From contig CANMUS010000001.1 of NCBI GenBank assembly GCA_947501215.1, positions 682,001 through 746,000 of the forward strand: a stretch of 64,000 nucleotides of DNA. Reading direction: 5' to 3'. Source of the stretch: an uncultured Erythrobacter sp. (lineage in GTDB: Bacteria; Pseudomonadota; Alphaproteobacteria; Sphingomonadales; Sphingomonadaceae). The position numbers and the translations under genes were made by a program. Of this stretch, positions 30,606-39,544 are shown piece after piece; position 1 is the first letter of the stretch, and the number at the start of each line of letters is the position of its first letter. Under the pieces are notes generated by a model, which was given only the letters and a program-made list of their open reading frames with translations, was not told the DNA's origin and did no database searches.

Positions 30606-31028
30606 TTACCCGACGATTTCTTTTTCGTCGAAGAAATAGTCGATTTCGATCTTCGCATTTTCGTCGCTGTCGGAGCCATGAACCGAATTTGCTTCGATGC
30701 TTTCGGCATAGGTCTTGCGGATTGTGCCATCGTCTGCATCGGCCGGATTGGTGGCGCCCATGACATCGCGATTGCGCTTCACCGCGTCTTCGCCCTCGAG
30801 GACCTGAACGACCACCGGACCGCTGATCATGAAGTCGACCAGTTCGCCGAAGAAGGGACGTTCCTTGTGCACAGCGTAAAAGCCTTCGGCCTGTTCCTTC
30901 GTCATCTGGATACGCTTCGAAGCGACGACGCGCAGGCCGGCTTCTTCCAGCATCTTGGTGACGGCACCGGTCAGATTGCGGCGCGTGGCATCGGGCTTGA
31001 TGATCGAAAAGGTGCGGGTGACCGCCAT
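30606..31028 (-). CDS. ndk: Nucleoside diphosphate kinase
   Basis: 140 residues, standard length. '[19 protein letters not shown]' and the catalytic His in 'ANSVHGSDS' are present. It equalises NTP and dNTP pools using a phospho-histidine intermediate. AAGGAT precedes ATG 31028. It follows the two lipoprotein genes on the same strand. Confidence 0.96.
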   Translation of the reverse strand: MAVTRTFSIIKPDATRRNLTGAVTKMLEEAGLRVVASKRIQMTKEQAEGFYAVHKERPFFGELVDFMISGPVVVQVLEGEDAVKRNRDVMGATNPADADDGTIRKTYAESIEANSVHGSDSDENAKIEIDYFFDEKEIVG

Positions 31029-31147
31029 GGTGAATATCCTTGAAACTTGAAAAGGGGGGAACCGATGCGCGCCGATAGCCGCCCTGCTGCGGGTCGGCAA
31101 GCCTGCTACGATCCTCGTATTGGCAAGCGCGTCCGGCGTGTCGTTTC

Positions 31148-31639
31148 TTATTGCGCGATCACCAGTATGCCGGTCGAACCGTTGCCGCCCGGAGATGTCT
31201 GAAGGCTGAAGGACAGCCCACCTGGCCCTTCACCGGCGATCATCCGTTCTTCTCCGGTTCGCGCGTCGGTGTCGATCTCTACCCCGGCGCTCGTCGCCTG
31301 CTTGCGGTAGTATTCGACGAGTTCTTGCGGAGGGGCATCCGCGGCGAAGGTTACCATCACCCCGCTGCCTTGCGATCCATTGAATGTGGTGCTCGATTCC
31401 ACCTCGGCCCCCGGATAGAGTGCATATCCGTCGGGCAGGTCCAACTCGCCGGTCGCATCGGAGCCCACGGTGACGACTGCCTCGTTGCCCTCGGCATCGG
31501 AGATCCGCGCTCGATTATCTTCGCCGGTGCGGGACACCTCGTATTCGGTCGTGCCATCGGCCGAGATGACCGAAGTGGCTTCACTTTCGCCGCAAGCTGC
31601 CAGAGCGAGAATGACCACCGCCGCACAGTATTTTTTCAT
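31148..31639 (-). CDS. Lipoprotein of unknown function, paralog A
   Basis: 163 residues. Lipobox 'LALAAC' with Cys16 follows a short signal. The mature part has '[15 protein letters not shown]' and '[20 protein letters not shown]', which align with the neighbouring gene at 31817. Shared features are an acidic N-terminal linker, a Leu-Pro-x-Gly-(Phe/Tyr)-x-Leu-Tyr-Pro motif, and an alpha/beta fold. Both look like periplasmic binding or structural domains of one unnamed family. A weak promoter lies just upstream. Confidence 0.72.
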   Translation of the reverse strand: MKKYCAAVVILALAACGESEATSVISADGTTEYEVSRTGEDNRARISDAEGNEAVVTVGSDATGELDLPDGYALYPGAEVESSTTFNGSQGSGVMVTFAADAPPQELVEYYRKQATSAGVEIDTDARTGEERMIAGEGPGGLSFSLQTSPGGNGSTGILVIAQ

Positions 31640-31664
31640 GTAACAGCCCCCGAATTTCGAGCGG

Positions 31665-31694
31665 TTAAAACATCATTTGCATACGGCGAGTCAA
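31665..31694 (-). promoter_or_regulatory. Candidate promoter for lipoprotein paralog A
   Basis: On the minus strand TTGACT (31694-31689) and TTTTAA (31670-31665) are separated by 18 bases, and the ATG lies 25 bases further on. The -10 element is a poor match. Confidence 0.33.
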
Positions 31695-31816
31695 GCCTCG
31701 CAGTTAAAGGCGATGCCCGGCGCCATTTCGCAAGACCGATAGCTGGCGCATTCGGCGTTCGACAAGACAAACGTCAAGAAATGCCTCCGGACTGGAGCCA
31801 TCCCTTCAATTCGTAT

Positions 31817-32332
31817 TCAGCGGAACATGTCGCCCATCGACAATTGCGCTTGCGTCGCGCCGTCTTCACGTTTTGCCACGAGCGAGAAGGTCAATCCCTC
31901 GGCGTCCTCGCCGGCGAGGACCTCGGTCTCGTCGCTCCGTACGCGCGGTTCGATAGTGAAGCCCGCCGCCTCGGCTTGCGCGAGGTAATGGTCTGCAATC
32001 TGGCGCGGCGTCGCGTCGCTGCGCATGTCGACGATGATCAAACGTCGCTCGCCCTGGTCGACACGGGTGACATTGACCGCGCGCGCCTCGGGATAGAGCG
32101 TGAACCCCTCGGGAAGGTCGGGCGGCACCGTGCGGCCGGACCGCATCGCGGTGACGGTACCGTCCTCCGCTTCGAACCGGGCCGACGTTTCGCCGGTCTC
32201 CTGATCCACATCGAAAGTCCCGCGCGGATCGACCATCGCGGTTTCTTCGTTTGACTCGTCGGGTTCTACTTTGGAGCACGAAGAAGACAGAACTGCCGCA
32301 GCGGCCAATAAAGGAAGATGGAATGAACGCAT
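31817..32332 (-). CDS. Lipoprotein of unknown function, paralog B
   Basis: 171 residues. The signal 'LPLLAAAAVLSSSC' ends in a lipobox with Cys19. 'PPDLPEGFTLYPEARAV', 'QIADHYLAQAEAAGFTIEPR' and 'EVLAGEDAEGLTFSLV' align block for block with the 31148 gene ('[15 protein letters not shown]', '[17 protein letters not shown]', '[15 protein letters not shown]'), so the pair arose by duplication. ATG 32332 is chosen because it opens the signal peptide. It lies 37 bases after holC on the same strand. Confidence 0.75.
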   Translation of the reverse strand: MRSFHLPLLAAAAVLSSSCSKVEPDESNEETAMVDPRGTFDVDQETGETSARFEAEDGTVTAMRSGRTVPPDLPEGFTLYPEARAVNVTRVDQGERRLIIVDMRSDATPRQIADHYLAQAEAAGFTIEPRVRSDETEVLAGEDAEGLTFSLVAKREDGATQAQLSMGDMFR

Positions 32333-32369
32333 TGCCCAATCGACGGACGAAAGCCTGCTCTGTTCCGAA

Positions 32370-32816
32370 TTAGCGCCCTTCGCGCCAGCCACCCTGCTCG
32401 GTCTGCTTGAAAATACGATTGTCGAACGCCTCGTCGGGATCGAGACGCCGCCATAGTTCGCGCGCGGCGTCCCGCCCATCCGGATCGAACAGCAGCAGTA
32501 CGCGCCCGAAATCCGAGGCCTCTTCGCGCCACTTGCCATCGGCGATGATGGCTAGCTTCGCGCCGTTTGCAGGGTCGCACCGGTCAGACAGCAGGACCGG
32601 CTGACGATCGGCGTGGGCCGCGTCGGCCATACCATTGGCGAGGAATGCCGCGCCGCCCTGCTCCCACAGAGTCTTGGACAGGGCCTCGCGCTGCTCCGCC
32701 GATCCGGATACGACCAGCAGGCGCTCGCCCGATTGCAGGACCTTGCGCGCCAGCTTCGCCACCGTGACATCGACCGGATCGCGGCTGAGCTGGTAGAAGT
32801 CCACCCGCGTGGTCAT
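32370..32816 (-). CDS. holC: DNA polymerase III chi subunit
   Basis: 148 residues. 'RVDFYQLSRDPVDVTVAKLA' and 'RVLLLFDPDGRDAARELW' match HolC, the clamp-loader subunit that contacts SSB. Following pepA on the same strand is the classic pepA-holC order seen in E. coli. Its ATG overlaps the stop of the DUF2256 mini-gene (ATGA), so translation should be coupled. Confidence 0.9.
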   Translation of the reverse strand: MTTRVDFYQLSRDPVDVTVAKLARKVLQSGERLLVVSGSAEQREALSKTLWEQGGAAFLANGMADAAHADRQPVLLSDRCDPANGAKLAIIADGKWREEASDFGRVLLLFDPDGRDAARELWRRLDPDEAFDNRIFKQTEQGGWREGR

Positions 32817-32980
32817 GGCTGAACCTCGCCGCCCGACTGCGACTTGTTGTGCCTGCACCGTTCGGAACAGTATTTTACCTCGTCCCAGTCCTTCGCCCAT
32901 TTCTTGCGCCAAGCGAAATCGAGCCCGCAGGTCACGCAGGTCTTGATCGGGAGGTCGCCCCTGCGGCGCATTTTCGCCAT
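32813..32980 (-). CDS. DUF2256 family zinc-ribbon-like mini-protein
   Basis: A 55-residue open frame: 'MAKMRRRGDLPIKTCVTCG' is followed by 'FAWRKKWAKDWDEVKYCSER' and 'CRHNKSQ'. Two cysteine pairs (CVTC and CSERC) and the Trp-rich 'WRKKWAKDWDEVKYCS' define DUF2256, a small zinc-binding family of unknown role. It begins 20 bases after the pepA stop and overlaps holC by four bases. It is easily missed because of its length. Confidence 0.88.
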   Translation of the reverse strand: MAKMRRRGDLPIKTCVTCGLDFAWRKKWAKDWDEVKYCSERCRHNKSQSGGEVQP

Positions 32981-33000
32981 TGCGACCTCCCGGACCGGTC

Positions 33001-34458
33001 TCAGCCTTCGAGATTGTCGGCGACGAAGCGGTCGATCAGCCGCACACCATAACCCGTCGCACCCTTACCCCAGGTCTGGCCCGGCTTGTCCGACCACACC
33101 ATGCCCGCCACATCGACATGCGCCCAGGGCGTGTCGTTGGCGATGAAGCGCTGCAGGAACTGCGCTGCCGTGATCGAACCGGCCGCCTTGCCGCCGATGT
33201 TCTTCATGTCGGCGATGGGGCTGTCGATCAGCTTGTCGTAAGCGGCGCTGATCGGCAGGCGCCAGTTCTTGTCGCCGGTGGCGATGCCCGCGTCGTAAAG
33301 CTGGCCTGCAAGCTCGTCATTGTTGGAAAACACGCCCGCATATTCGTTGCCGAGCGAGATGATGATCGCCCCGGTCAGCGTGGCGAAGTCCACGATACGG
33401 CTGGGCTGGAATTCCTCTTGCGTCCAGTGCAGCGCATCGGCCAGCACCAGCCGCCCTTCGGCATCGGTGTTGAGCACTTCGATGGTCTGGCCCGACATGG
33501 AGGTGACCACGTCGCCGGGGCGCTGTGCCTTGCCGTCGGGCATGTTCTCGACGAGGCCGATCACGCCGACGAGGTTGGCCTTCGCTTTGCGCAGGACGAG
33601 TGCGAGCATGGCGCCCGCGACGGCACCGCCGCCGCCCATGTCCCACTTCATGTCTTCCATGCCCGGCCCCGGCTTGATGCTGATGCCGCCGGTGTCGAAA
33701 GTCACGCCCTTGCCGACGAAGGCCGCCGGCGCCTCGCTGCCGCCGCCGTTCCAGCGGATGGCAAGCAGTTGCGATTCGCGCTCCGACCCGAGGCCGACAC
33801 CGAGCAGCGATCCCATGCCGAGCTTTTCCATCTCCGCCTCGCCGAGCACGACGATTTCGGCGCCGGTGCCCTCGAAGCGCTCGCGGCAGCGGGCCACGAA
33901 GCTCTCGGGGTAGATGATGTTGGCCGGTTCGGTGACCAGCTCGCGGGTGAATTCGATACCGCTGGCAAGATGCGCGGCCTCCGCCCAGGCGGCTTCGCTG
34001 CCTTCGGGCGCGTTGATAACCGTCACGGTTTCGAGCGAGATCTTCTGCTCGTCTTTCATCCGCGTGCGATAGACATCGTAGCGCCAGTTCCGCAGCCGCA
34101 GGCCGAGGAGGACGCTGGCGGCTTCATCGGCGGACAGGCCGCTATCCGCGAGATCGAGGACGACCTCCGTCTCGCCGCTCGACTGGTATTTCCCGGCGAT
34201 GGCCGCGCCCGCTTTTTCGAGGTTGGCGCTGCGCGCTTCGTCGTTGCGATCACCTGCTCCGGCGAGCGCGAGGCGCAGGACCTTGCCGTCGCGCTCGACA
34301 AAGCTTTCGAACAGCTGGCCGGCACCGCCCTTGAACCGTGCCGCGTTCGCACCTTCGCTCACCGCTTTCTCGAGCGACGAAGGCAACTTGCCCTTGTCCA
34401 CGACTTGGGCAAGAAGGCGCGCCGTTTCCGGACGGGACTGGCTGAACTGGATGTGCAT
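33001..34458 (-). CDS. pepA: Leucyl aminopeptidase (M17)
   Basis: 485 residues. The C-terminal catalytic half has 'FVGKGVTFDTGGISIKPG' (Lys and Asp ligands), 'KWDMGGGGAVAG', and 'VLNTDAEGRLVLADAL', the M17 signature. It is a cytosolic, hexameric two-metal aminopeptidase; in E. coli it also binds DNA. ATG 34458 has GGGAGAG upstream. Divergent from lptD with about 100 bases between starts. Confidence 0.95.
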   Translation of the reverse strand: MHIQFSQSRPETARLLAQVVDKGKLPSSLEKAVSEGANAARFKGGAGQLFESFVERDGKVLRLALAGAGDRNDEARSANLEKAGAAIAGKYQSSGETEVVLDLADSGLSADEAASVLLGLRLRNWRYDVYRTRMKDEQKISLETVTVINAPEGSEAAWAEAAHLASGIEFTRELVTEPANIIYPESFVARCRERFEGTGAEIVVLGEAEMEKLGMGSLLGVGLGSERESQLLAIRWNGGGSEAPAAFVGKGVTFDTGGISIKPGPGMEDMKWDMGGGGAVAGAMLALVLRKAKANLVGVIGLVENMPDGKAQRPGDVVTSMSGQTIEVLNTDAEGRLVLADALHWTQEEFQPSRIVDFATLTGAIIISLGNEYAGVFSNNDELAGQLYDAGIATGDKNWRLPISAAYDKLIDSPIADMKNIGGKAAGSITAAQFLQRFIANDTPWAHVDVAGMVWSDKPGQTWGKGATGYGVRLIDRFVADNLEG

Positions 34459-34558
34459 GGGCTCTCCCAAAGATGTGACTGACGGGTGCGAAGCGCATTC
34501 CGGCTCGCCCCATAGGATGGCGATTGCGATTAGGCGTGGCCGGTGCGATAGGCAAGGC

Positions 34559-36949
34559 ATGGCCCTGCCCGCCGAGACAGCTATCGAAGCCAGCCGGCTG
34601 GCACTGCGCACGCTGGGCGTGGCGACAACGCTTGCGCTGGCGACGCCTCTCGCCGCGCAGCAGGTCGGCGACGATGTCGGATCGGTCGAAGACCCGCAGG
34701 GCGACCCCGGCGATCCGCAGCCCGACGCACCGTCCGTTTCGACCGCTGCCGAGCCTGAGGAGCCGCCCAGTCTGCAGGACCCGTTTCCGGAAGTCGGTCC
34801 GCCGCCGGAGCCTACGGGCGACGATGGTCTGAACGCCGCGGGCGATCGTGAGATCGACTTCGAGTCGGACGTCCTCAGCTACGATTCGGATGCCGACCTC
34901 GTCACCGCAAGCGGCAATGTGGTGCTGCGCAGCGGCGACCGGTCGCTGCGCGCCGATTCGGTCAGCTGGAGCAGGCGCACCGGCGTCATCCTGGCAGAAG
35001 GTCGCGTGCGCTTCGTCGACGAGAACGGCAACCAGCTATTTTCCGAGCGGGTCGAGCTGACCAACGAGTTCGAAGCGGGCGCTATGGAGAACCTGCTGCT
35101 CGCACTGCGCCAGGGCGGGCGGCTCGCGGCCAATCGCGGCGTGCGCGAAAGCGACGGCACTATCGCGCTGGAACAGGCGGCCTATTCCGGCTGCGATGTC
35201 GTAACATCCGAGGGCTGTCCCAAAGAACCCAGCTGGCGGATCACCGCCGAACGGGTGGTCTACGACCCCGATGAGCAGCGGGTCCGCTTTACCGGTGCCT
35301 ATCTCGAACTGTTCGGCGCGCGCATCCTTCCGTTGCCGGGGCTGGCAGTGCGGACCGATGGGGGCGCAGTCTCCGGTGTTCTGGTCCCCGACCTGCGCTT
35401 TTCCGAAAGCAACGGCGTCGAGGTGTCGGGCAGCTATTATATTCGGCTCGCCGACAATAAGGATCTGACGCTTACCGGCTTCGTTTACACCGATGCCCCA
35501 CCGATGATCTCGGGACAGTGGCGCCATCTCACCGAAAAGGGCGCTTACCAGATCACCGGCTATGCGACGAAAAGCCGCAGGATCTCCGATTTCACCGGCA
35601 TCGAAACTACCGGAGACAGCGACTTTCGCGGTTATGTCTTCGCCAACGGCAAGTTCCAGCTGAGCCCGGAATGGAGCGTGACCGGTTCCATCCGCCGCGC
35701 CAGCGACCGCACGTTCCTGCGACGTTACGACATCAGCCGCGACGACAGGTTGCGGTCCACGGTGAACCTCGAGCGCATCAGCGACTCCACCTATTTCTCG
35801 CTCGCCGGCTGGGCGACGCAGACGCTGCGCCTGAACCAGCCGCAGGGCGAGGTGCCGGTGGCGCTGCCGGTGATGGATTTCCGCAAGCGGCTGGAGGACC
35901 CGCTGCTGGGCGGCAAGCTGGAGCTGCAGGCCAACACGCTCGCGATCATGCGCGACGTCGGTCAGGATACGCAGCGCGCCTTCGCCCGCGCGCAATGGGA
36001 TCTCTCCACGGTCACCGGGCTCGGCCAGGTCGTCACGCTGACCGGCATGGTGCGCGGCGACATCTACCATTCGGACGAGAACTTCCTCACCGATACGGCG
36101 CTCTATCGCGGCAATCCCGGCTGGGAGGCGCGTGGCGTGGCGCTGGGCGCGGTGGACGTCCAATGGCCGCTGGTCGGCCAGCTATTCGGTGGAGAGCAGG
36201 TCCTGACGCCGCGCGTGCAGCTGGTGGCGACCCCCCCGATCAAGAACCTCGCCATCCCGAACGAGGATGCGCGCGCGATCGATCTGGAGGATTCCAACCT
36301 CTTCGCGCTCAACCGCTTCCCCGGATACGATCGCATCGAGGACGGCGCCCGCGTCACCTACGGCTTCGACTGGCAGCTGCGCGTCCCGAATTGGGAGCTG
36401 AAATCGACCCTCGGCCAGTCCTACCGGCTGGACACGGACGCCGACATCCTGCCCGACGGCACCGGCCTGTCAGAGCGCTTCTCCGATTTCGTCGGCCGCA
36501 CCGAAGTCCGCTATCGCAACTTCGTGAAATTCACCCACCGCTTCCGGCTGGACAAGGACAATTTCGCTGTCCGCCGCAACGAGATCGACGCCACGGTCGG
36601 ATCGCGCCGCACCTATGCCGAGATCGGCTATGTACGCCTCAATCGCGACATTACCGCCGTGGAAGACTTGCAGGACCGCGAGGAACTGCGCGGCGCGGTG
36701 CGCGTCGCATTCGCCAATTACTGGTCCGTGTTCGGCTCCGGCGTATTCAACCTGACGAATCGCGAGGAGGACCCGACTTTTAGCTCCGACGGGTTCGAGC
36801 CCATTCGCACCCGCCTCGGCGTCGCCTATTCCGACGACTGTCTCGAAATGGGAGTGACCTGGCGCCGCGACTATGAAACCGCGGGCGACGCCCGGCGGGG
36901 CGACACCTTCCAGGTTTTCTTCAGCCTCAAGAATCTGGGTTTTCGCTAA
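34559..36949 (+). CDS. lptD: LPS-assembly protein LptD
   Basis: 796 residues. After a signal peptide ('TTLALATPLAAQQ') and an acidic Pro-rich linker comes an OstA/LptA-like jelly-roll ('VLSYDSDADLVTASGNVVL', 'ADSVSWSRRTGVILAEG'), then the large LptD beta-barrel. It inserts lipopolysaccharide into the outer leaflet together with LptE. Cysteine pairs at 'GCDVVTSEGC' and 'DDCLEMG' could form the structural disulfides. ATG 34559 is chosen at the signal; the frame stays open upstream. First gene of the lptD-surA-pdxA-rsmA block. Confidence 0.93.
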   Translation: MALPAETAIEASRLALRTLGVATTLALATPLAAQQVGDDVGSVEDPQGDPGDPQPDAPSVSTAAEPEEPPSLQDPFPEVGPPPEPTGDDGLNAAGDREIDFESDVLSYDSDADLVTASGNVVLRSGDRSLRADSVSWSRRTGVILAEGRVRFVDENGNQLFSERVELTNEFEAGAMENLLLALRQGGRLAANRGVRESDGTIALEQAAYSGCDVVTSEGCPKEPSWRITAERVVYDPDEQRVRFTGAYLELFGARILPLPGLAVRTDGGAVSGVLVPDLRFSESNGVEVSGSYYIRLADNKDLTLTGFVYTDAPPMISGQWRHLTEKGAYQITGYATKSRRISDFTGIETTGDSDFRGYVFANGKFQLSPEWSVTGSIRRASDRTFLRRYDISRDDRLRSTVNLERISDSTYFSLAGWATQTLRLNQPQGEVPVALPVMDFRKRLEDPLLGGKLELQANTLAIMRDVGQDTQRAFARAQWDLSTVTGLGQVVTLTGMVRGDIYHSDENFLTDTALYRGNPGWEARGVALGAVDVQWPLVGQLFGGEQVLTPRVQLVATPPIKNLAIPNEDARAIDLEDSNLFALNRFPGYDRIEDGARVTYGFDWQLRVPNWELKSTLGQSYRLDTDADILPDGTGLSERFSDFVGRTEVRYRNFVKFTHRFRLDKDNFAVRRNEIDATVGSRRTYAEIGYVRLNRDITAVEDLQDREELRGAVRVAFANYWSVFGSGVFNLTNREEDPTFSSDGFEPIRTRLGVAYSDDCLEMGVTWRRDYETAGDARRGDTFQVFFSLKNLGFR

Positions 36950-37103
36950 GCCGCACCCGTTGGCAGACAGCGCCGAACAGGCTATCCGCGCTCGCAAGAC
37001 GAACGGGGCGAGTGTTTACGGCAATCAGCTTGGGTTAAGCCGCCACAAGGCACGGCCCCGTAATGGACTGGTACCGCAACGGTGCCGCAATTGGGTATCA
37101 CAC

Positions 37104-38447
37104 GTGAGCGCAAATCGCATTTCCAAGTTTCTCTCCCTCGCTGCCGTCGCGGGTCTGGCGCTGTCGCCGATTTCCGTGTCGGCGCAGGCAACAGCGGAAA
37201 CGGCTAATCCCCTCGGTCTGCCGACCGATTTGAGCATTCTCGGCAATTCCGATCCGAACGTCCGCAAGGCGACCGCGGTGGTGAATGGCTTCGTCATCAC
37301 CGGCACCGATGTCGACCAGCGCGCTGCGCTGCTGGTCGCGGCGAACGAGCGGGAAATCAGCGCCGAGGAACTCGAGCGCGTCAAGATGCAGGTGCTGCGC
37401 AACCTGATCGACGAAACCCTGCAAATCCAGGCGGCCGAAACGCAGGAAATCACGATCCCGCAGGCCGAGATCGACCAGAGCTATGCGCGCGTCGCTGCGC
37501 AGAACTTCGGGCAGGACGAGAGCGCGATGGGCGAATATCTGCGCAGCATCGGCTCCTCGCCGCAGTCGCTCAAGCGCCAGATCCACGGGGAGCTTGCCTG
37601 GAGCCGTTTGCTGCGGCGCAATTTCGCGCCCTTTGTGAACGTCTCGGCCGACGAGGTGAACGACCTTATCCAGCGGCTCGAGGCCAATCGCGGCACGGAT
37701 GAATATCGCCTCGGCGAAATCTTCCTGCAGGCGACGCCCGAAACCGCGCCGCAGGTCCAAGGCAATGCCCAGCAGATCGTCGAGCAGCTCCGCCAGGGCG
37801 GCAGCTTCGTCGCCTATGCCCGCCAGTTCTCGCAGGCCTCGACTGCAGCGGTCGGTGGGGACTTGGGCTGGATCGCGCTTCCCCAGCTCAAGAATCCGCA
37901 GCTCGAGACCGTAGTCGGGGAAATGAGCCCGGGCCAGCTGGTCGGCCCGCTTGAGATACCCGGCGGCTACTGGATCGGCCTGCTGATCGACAAGCGCCAG
38001 GTGCTGACGGCCGACCCGCGCGACGCCGTTCTCTCGCTGAAGCAGATCGCGCTCGATTTCACCGGCGTGCCGGAAGCGGAGCGCACACCCCGGCTCGAAA
38101 GCTTCCTGGCCGGCGTGCAGCAGCTGCGCGGGTGCGGCGATGCGGAGGCCGGCGCGTCGGCTCTCGGTGCGACCGTGGTCACCAATGACGAGATCGCCGC
38201 GCGCGCCCTGCCCGAACAGCTTCAGCAGCTCGTGCTGAACTTGCAGCTCGGCCAGGTCACCCCACCCTTCGGGTCTTTCGAGGAAGGTGTTCGCGTGCTG
38301 ATGCTGTGCGGCCGCGACGATCCGCAGGCCGCCAGCGGCCCGGACTTCGATACGCTGATGGGCCAGCTCGAAGAAGAGCGCATCCAGCGCCGTGCGCAGC
38401 GCTACCTTCGCGACCTGCGCAACGACGCCTATATCGAGTACAACTGA
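37104..38447 (+). CDS. surA: Periplasmic SurA-like peptidyl-prolyl isomerase chaperone
   Basis: 447 residues from GTG 37104. Signal peptide 'LAAVAGLALSPISVSAQA', then the SurA N-domain ('ATAVVNGFVITGTDVDQR', where SurA starts with 'VAVVNNDVI'). One parvulin domain is recognisable at about 190-300 ('EYRLGEIFLQA', 'FVAYARQFSQAS', 'GGDLGWI'); the second is weak. It escorts unfolded outer-membrane proteins such as LptD, its upstream neighbour. Gap of 154 bases after lptD, 5 before pdxA. Confidence 0.88.
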   Translation: MSANRISKFLSLAAVAGLALSPISVSAQATAETANPLGLPTDLSILGNSDPNVRKATAVVNGFVITGTDVDQRAALLVAANEREISAEELERVKMQVLRNLIDETLQIQAAETQEITIPQAEIDQSYARVAAQNFGQDESAMGEYLRSIGSSPQSLKRQIHGELAWSRLLRRNFAPFVNVSADEVNDLIQRLEANRGTDEYRLGEIFLQATPETAPQVQGNAQQIVEQLRQGGSFVAYARQFSQASTAAVGGDLGWIALPQLKNPQLETVVGEMSPGQLVGPLEIPGGYWIGLLIDKRQVLTADPRDAVLSLKQIALDFTGVPEAERTPRLESFLAGVQQLRGCGDAEAGASALGATVVTNDEIAARALPEQLQQLVLNLQLGQVTPPFGSFEEGVRVLMLCGRDDPQAASGPDFDTLMGQLEEERIQRRAQRYLRDLRNDAYIEYN

Positions 38448-38452
38448 CACCG

Positions 38453-39469
38453 ATGACTGCCCCGCTCGCCGTGTCGATTGGCGATCCGGCGGGGATCGGG
38501 CCCGAGATCATCGCGGAAAGCTGGGCGCGGCGCCGGGAATACGGCCTCGCGCCCTTTTTCGTGGTCGGCGGAGCGGGCGTGCTGGAAGCGGCGGCGAAAG
38601 CCCGCGGTCTTTCGGTTCCGGTAGAGCCGATCGCCAGCCCTGCCGAAGCCGAGACGGTTTTCACCCATGCGCTCCCCGTGCTCGGGCAGGAAGACAGCGC
38701 CTATGCGCCCGGAAAACCCGAGCCGAGCGGCGCAGCCCTCGCCTTGCACTCGCTGGCCGAGGCGACGCGCTGCGCGCTGCTGGAAACGGCATCGGCCGTA
38801 GTGACCGCTCCCATCGCGAAAGCGCAATTGGCACAGGTCGGCTTCGAATATCCCGGCCAGACCGAATTTCTTGCCGACGTTTGCGGACTGGAGCAGGAGG
38901 ACGCGGTGATGATACTCGCCGGGCCGAGCCTGCGTGCCGTGCCGCTCACGGTCCATTGTGCGCTGTCCGAAGTGCCGAACCGCCTCTCCCAAGGTCTGAT
39001 CGAGCACCGTGCCCGCATCGTTTCCCGCGCATTGCGGCGCGACTTCGGGATCGACGCACCGCGACTGGCCGTTTGCGGGCTCAATCCGCATGCAGGCGAA
39101 AGCGGCAGGTTCGGAGACGAGGAAGCCCGCATCATCACGCCTGCGATCGAGGCGTTGCAGGCCGAGGGGCTCGCCATCACGGGCCCGCACCCAGCCGACG
39201 CGCTGTTCACGCCCCGCGCGCGGGAGACTTACGACGCAGCATTGGCAATGTATCATGACCAGGCGCTTGTCCCACTGAAGGCGCTCGATTTCGACGAGGG
39301 GGTAAACGTGACGCTCGGCCTGCCCATCGTGCGGACCAGCCCCGACCACGGCACTGCCTTCGACATCGCCGGCAAAGGCGTGGCCGATCCCGGCGCGATG
39401 ATCGCCGCGCTCAGGATGGCAGGCGAAATGGCCGCGCGGCGGGCCGACGCCCAATCCCGCTCAGCCTGA
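38453..39469 (+). CDS. pdxA: 4-hydroxythreonine-4-phosphate dehydrogenase
   Basis: 338 residues. 'VSIGDPAGIGPEI' opens the fold; metal-binding histidines are in 'CGLNPHAGE' and 'MYHDQALVP'. It oxidises 4-phosphohydroxy-threonine in pyridoxal phosphate synthesis. It starts five bases after the surA stop. The last four codons (Ser-Arg-Ser-Ala) are read from an inverted repeat element that begins at 39457, so the C-terminus may have been reshaped by it. Confidence 0.94.
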   Translation: MTAPLAVSIGDPAGIGPEIIAESWARRREYGLAPFFVVGGAGVLEAAAKARGLSVPVEPIASPAEAETVFTHALPVLGQEDSAYAPGKPEPSGAALALHSLAEATRCALLETASAVVTAPIAKAQLAQVGFEYPGQTEFLADVCGLEQEDAVMILAGPSLRAVPLTVHCALSEVPNRLSQGLIEHRARIVSRALRRDFGIDAPRLAVCGLNPHAGESGRFGDEEARIITPAIEALQAEGLAITGPHPADALFTPRARETYDAALAMYHDQALVPLKALDFDEGVNVTLGLPIVRTSPDHGTAFDIAGKGVADPGAMIAALRMAGEMAARRADAQSRSA

Positions 39470-39535
39470 GCTTGTCGAAGGCCATGCGATGACGCTAGCG
39501 AACTGCCTATGCTTCGACAGGCTCAGCATGAGCGG
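39457..39535. repeat. Palindromic intergenic repeat (REP-like), two near-identical inverted arms
   Basis: Arms 39457-39480 and 39512-39535 are 24 bases each and inverted, with three mismatches; each arm itself holds a CTTCGACA/TGTCGAAG core next to CTCAG. They flank 31 bases. The left arm contains the pdxA stop and the right arm ends at the rsmA Shine-Dalgarno GGAGG. Repeats with this CTTCGACAxGCTCAG core are common in sphingomonad intergenic regions. Confidence 0.78.
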
Positions 39536-39544
39536 AGGTGGTAA

